Positions 5,988-7,725 of a stretch of 7,725 nt of DNA are shown here, one piece after another. Positions within the stretch are counted from its first letter, which is position 1, and every line of letters begins with the position of its first letter. Made by a program: the position numbers and the translations under genes. The DNA is taken from contig JAOZKP010000008.1 in the NCBI GenBank assembly GCA_029935295.1, forward strand, positions 17,012 through 24,736. Reading direction: 5' to 3'. Origin of the DNA: a bacterium. GTDB taxonomy: Bacteria > Desulfobacterota > Anaeroferrophillalia > Anaeroferrophillales > Tharpellaceae. A model generated the notes under the pieces. It was not told where the DNA came from. It made no database searches and saw only the letters and a program-made list of their open reading frames with translations.

Positions 5988-6119
5988 GTAGCCTTGGCAC
6001 AAACCGAAAATTGAACTCCGGTTTCCGGACAAACACCGGTCGACCCGTCTATCACGCCGAACTCTCTTTGCCAAGAAAATAATTTTCAGTTAACCCGACA
6101 CTTACGGATTGTATCACTT

Positions 6120-6641
6120 ATGGAAAATCAGGAAATAAGAACTTTTAATATTGGCGAACTTGCCGTCTACCCCGGACATGGCGTTGGTGAGATCGAGGCC
6201 ATTGAAAAGCGCGAAGTCTGTGAAGAGACCCAAAACTTTTATATAATGGTGATTCTGGACAGTAACATCACCATTATGATCCCCAAAAACAACACCACCA
6301 ACGTTGGTTTAAGAGCTCTGGTAAATGACAAACAGATTGACGAAGTCTATATCACTCTAAAAAAACGCAAAGTTAAACTCTCTCACCAGACCTGGAACAA
6401 ACGCTATAAACAGTTTCACGACAAAATTAAACGGGGCTCACTGTTTGAAGTGGCGGAAGTTTTTCGTGATCTCAATCTGATCAGTATCAATAAAGAACTC
6501 TCATTTGGCGAACGTAAAATGATGGAAACCGCCAAACACCTGATAATCTCCGAGCTGGCTCTGGCCCGCGACCTCTCCGAAACTGTGATAGAGCAGGAAA
6601 TTCAAGAGATATTCACCATCAAAGACCCCGAGCAAGCCTAA
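6120..6641 (+). CDS. carD: CarD/CdnL-family RNA polymerase-binding regulator
   Basis: Proteins of this family bind the RNA polymerase beta subunit and stabilise open promoter complexes, often at rRNA and growth genes. The 173 residues are the usual length for the short CarD/CdnL form. The N-terminal Tudor-like polymerase-interaction domain is residues about 8-68 (FNIGELAVYPGHGVGEI... TIMIPKNN... VGLRALV). The helical C-terminal domain follows and holds Trp92 in TWNKRY, the position of the tryptophan that wedges into promoter DNA in Mycobacterium CarD, then EVAEVFRDLNL and GERKMMETAKHLIISELALA. There is no AT-hook or long acidic tail as in Myxococcus CarD, so CdnL-type is the better comparison. 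ATG 6120 is the only fitting start, though no good Shine-Dalgarno precedes it. A PIN/TRAM gene follows after 116 nt on the same strand, a common pairing in related genomes. The specific targets cannot be told. Confidence 0.95.
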   Translation: MENQEIRTFNIGELAVYPGHGVGEIEAIEKREVCEETQNFYIMVILDSNITIMIPKNNTTNVGLRALVNDKQIDEVYITLKKRKVKLSHQTWNKRYKQFHDKIKRGSLFEVAEVFRDLNLISINKELSFGERKMMETAKHLIISELALARDLSETVIEQEIQEIFTIKDPEQA

Positions 6642-6757
6642 AACCAAGCCCAGCCAAAACCCGCGATTCACCCCGGTCACCGAGTTGAGTCTTCAAATAA
6701 AGGTTCTCGAAAAGAATTACGGATTTTGTCAGGCACTTTAAAAATACGAGAAGACCA
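6642..6757 (+). other. carD to PIN/TRAM intergenic region, no terminator seen
   Basis: I find no stable hairpin with a T-run and no convincing promoter here. The two genes are therefore likely to share a transcript, which is an inference from the absence of signals. Confidence 0.4.
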
Positions 6758-7725
6758 TTGCTGATAATCCGCGCATTTTTCGTTCTATCCTCCGCCCTAC
6801 TCTCTTTTCAGATTGCGAAAGTTCAATTTGATCGGATAGATTACGCCTGCGTTGCCGCTTTTACCGCCGCAGCCCTTGTAACCTACACATTCTACCTGCT
6901 CAGCCGCTTAAAAAAAGTACCTTTGCGAACCTTGGTCGGTGGTTTTGCCGGCATGGTGATTGGTCTCTTTATCGCAAATCTGCTGCTGCGCGGTGCCCCT
7001 TTTGTTGATCTGTTTGACAACCCGCGCACCAGCTTTACACTCTACCTGCTGACCTACTCAATGTTTGCCTTCGTCGCCCTCGAAGTCGGCCTGAAAAAAG
7101 GTGACGAGTTTGATCTTATCCGCTCTCTGGTCTCCAAAAACCGCAATGATTCAGAAAAGATAGTTGATACATCAGTTATAATTGACGGCCGGATAGCCGA
7201 TGCCTGTGAAACCGGGTTCATCGAAGGTACCTTGATCATTCCCCAGTTTGTCCTGCATGAACTTCAGCTCATCGCTGACTCGTCTGACTCCTTAAAACGG
7301 ACCCGGGGCCGGCGCGGCCTGGACATTTTGAAACGCATCCAGAACCAGGCCAAGATCCAGATTGATATCACTGAGGAGGACTTCCCCCGGATTAAAGATG
7401 TAGACTCAAAGCTTGTTGCTCTGGCAAAAAAACGCGAAGCCCAGATTTTAACCAACGACTTCAATTTGAATAAAGTCGCTGATCTTCAGGGGGTTGAAGT
7501 TCTTAATCTCAACCAGCTTGCGGAAGCATTGAAACCTCTGGTTCTGCCCGGAGAGACGATGAATGTAATTGTCTCCAAAGAGGGTAAAGAGCCGATGCAG
7601 GGAGTCGCCTATCTTGATGACGGCACCATGGTCGTTATCGATCAGGGCCGCAGCCTGGTCGGAGAAGCTGCCGAAGTTACAGTTACATCTGTCCTGCAGA
7701 CCACTGCCGGACGGATGATTTTTGC
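6758..7725 (+). CDS. YacL-type membrane PIN/TRAM-domain protein (3' end cut by window edge)
   Basis: The 322 visible codons encode four membrane helices (about residues 1-21, 29-49, 61-81 and 96-116), then a cytoplasmic PIN domain and the start of a TRAM domain. The PIN part begins IVDTSVIIDGRI (135-146) and shows the acidic nuclease-fold residues Asp137, Glu168 (VLHELQ), Asp216 (VDSKLVALA) and Asp234 (ILTNDFN), so a metal-dependent RNase site appears intact. The GRRG-LD-IL-RIQ stretch (184-195) is typical of YacL proteins. From about 265 (PGETMNVIVSKEGKE) the TRAM-like RNA-binding region runs off the end; full length should be about 350. The start is placed at TTG 6758, which gives an N-terminus like Bacillus YacL (MLxRIxQAFF); the frame is open from 6701 and no ATG lies before the first helix. 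A GAGAAG 4 nt upstream is a poor Shine-Dalgarno, so the start is uncertain. The substrate of YacL proteins is not established. In many genomes ispD follows; that cannot be seen here. Confidence 0.9.
   Translation, partial: MLIIRAFFVLSSALLSFQIAKVQFDRIDYACVAAFTAAALVTYTFYLLSRLKKVPLRTLVGGFAGMVIGLFIANLLLRGAPFVDLFDNPRTSFTLYLLTYSMFAFVALEVGLKKGDEFDLIRSLVSKNRNDSEKIVDTSVIIDGRIADACETGFIEGTLIIPQFVLHELQLIADSSDSLKRTRGRRGLDILKRIQNQAKIQIDITEEDFPRIKDVDSKLVALAKKREAQILTNDFNLNKVADLQGVEVLNLNQLAEALKPLVLPGETMNVIVSKEGKEPMQGVAYLDDGTMVVIDQGRSLVGEAAEVTVTSVLQTTAGRMIF

Noticed and set aside
5842..6119. tRNA or small RNA gene in the pilD-carD gap
   Set aside because: No cloverleaf arms, T-loop sequence or CCA end could be found; the inverted repeats are isolated.
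1..7725. CRISPR array, insertion sequence, prophage or defence genes
   Set aside because: No spaced direct repeats, transposase, integrase or terminal repeats are visible; all long genes are housekeeping families.

Overview
The window is ordinary-density chromosomal DNA, about half G+C by eye. It carries eight protein genes in compact head-to-tail or opposed groups. There is no mobile element, CRISPR array, tRNA or rRNA. The gene contents, the order rplM-rpsI-argC, and CarD next to a membrane PIN/TRAM protein suggest an anaerobic member of the Desulfobacterota/Desulfuromonadota (former Deltaproteobacteria). That placement is an inference from gene content and order. The BioB sequence independently looks like the variant associated with obligate anaerobes.

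Positions 1-2161, all on the minus strand: a ribosomal protein operon, rplM (L13) then rpsI (S9). It starts from a promoter with a perfect TTGACA box at 2156-2161 and ends in a strong intrinsic terminator just past rpsI. argC (arginine biosynthesis) follows on the same strand. Its ribosome binding site lies directly downstream of the terminator T-run, so it has no room for a promoter of its own after the terminator. The last few codons of argC lie beyond the window edge.

Positions 2219-4436, minus strand: a two-gene biotin block, bioB then bioF, overlapping by 17 nt. bioB starts at TTG with a good Shine-Dalgarno. BioB has Ser where the E. coli-type enzyme has the first auxiliary-cluster Cys.

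Positions 4481-5841: rlmE (23S rRNA 2'-O-methyltransferase) on the plus strand diverges from bioB across a 44-bp gap. It converges on a prepilin peptidase gene on the minus strand, and the two coding regions overlap at their 3' ends by 28 nt.

Positions 5842-6119: an intergenic region of about 280 bp between the divergent prepilin peptidase and carD. It holds a perfect 10-bp inverted repeat and a plausible extended -10 promoter for carD.

Positions 6120-7725, plus strand: carD (RNA polymerase-binding regulator of the CarD/CdnL family), then a YacL-type protein with four membrane helices and a PIN/TRAM region. The latter is cut off by the window end within its TRAM-like C-terminus.

Most of this is housekeeping DNA, and I see no clear new defence or mobile system. 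The most notable points are the BioB cluster-ligand substitution, the terminator placed tightly against argC, the overlapping convergent genes, and the inverted repeat upstream of carD and the prepilin peptidase.
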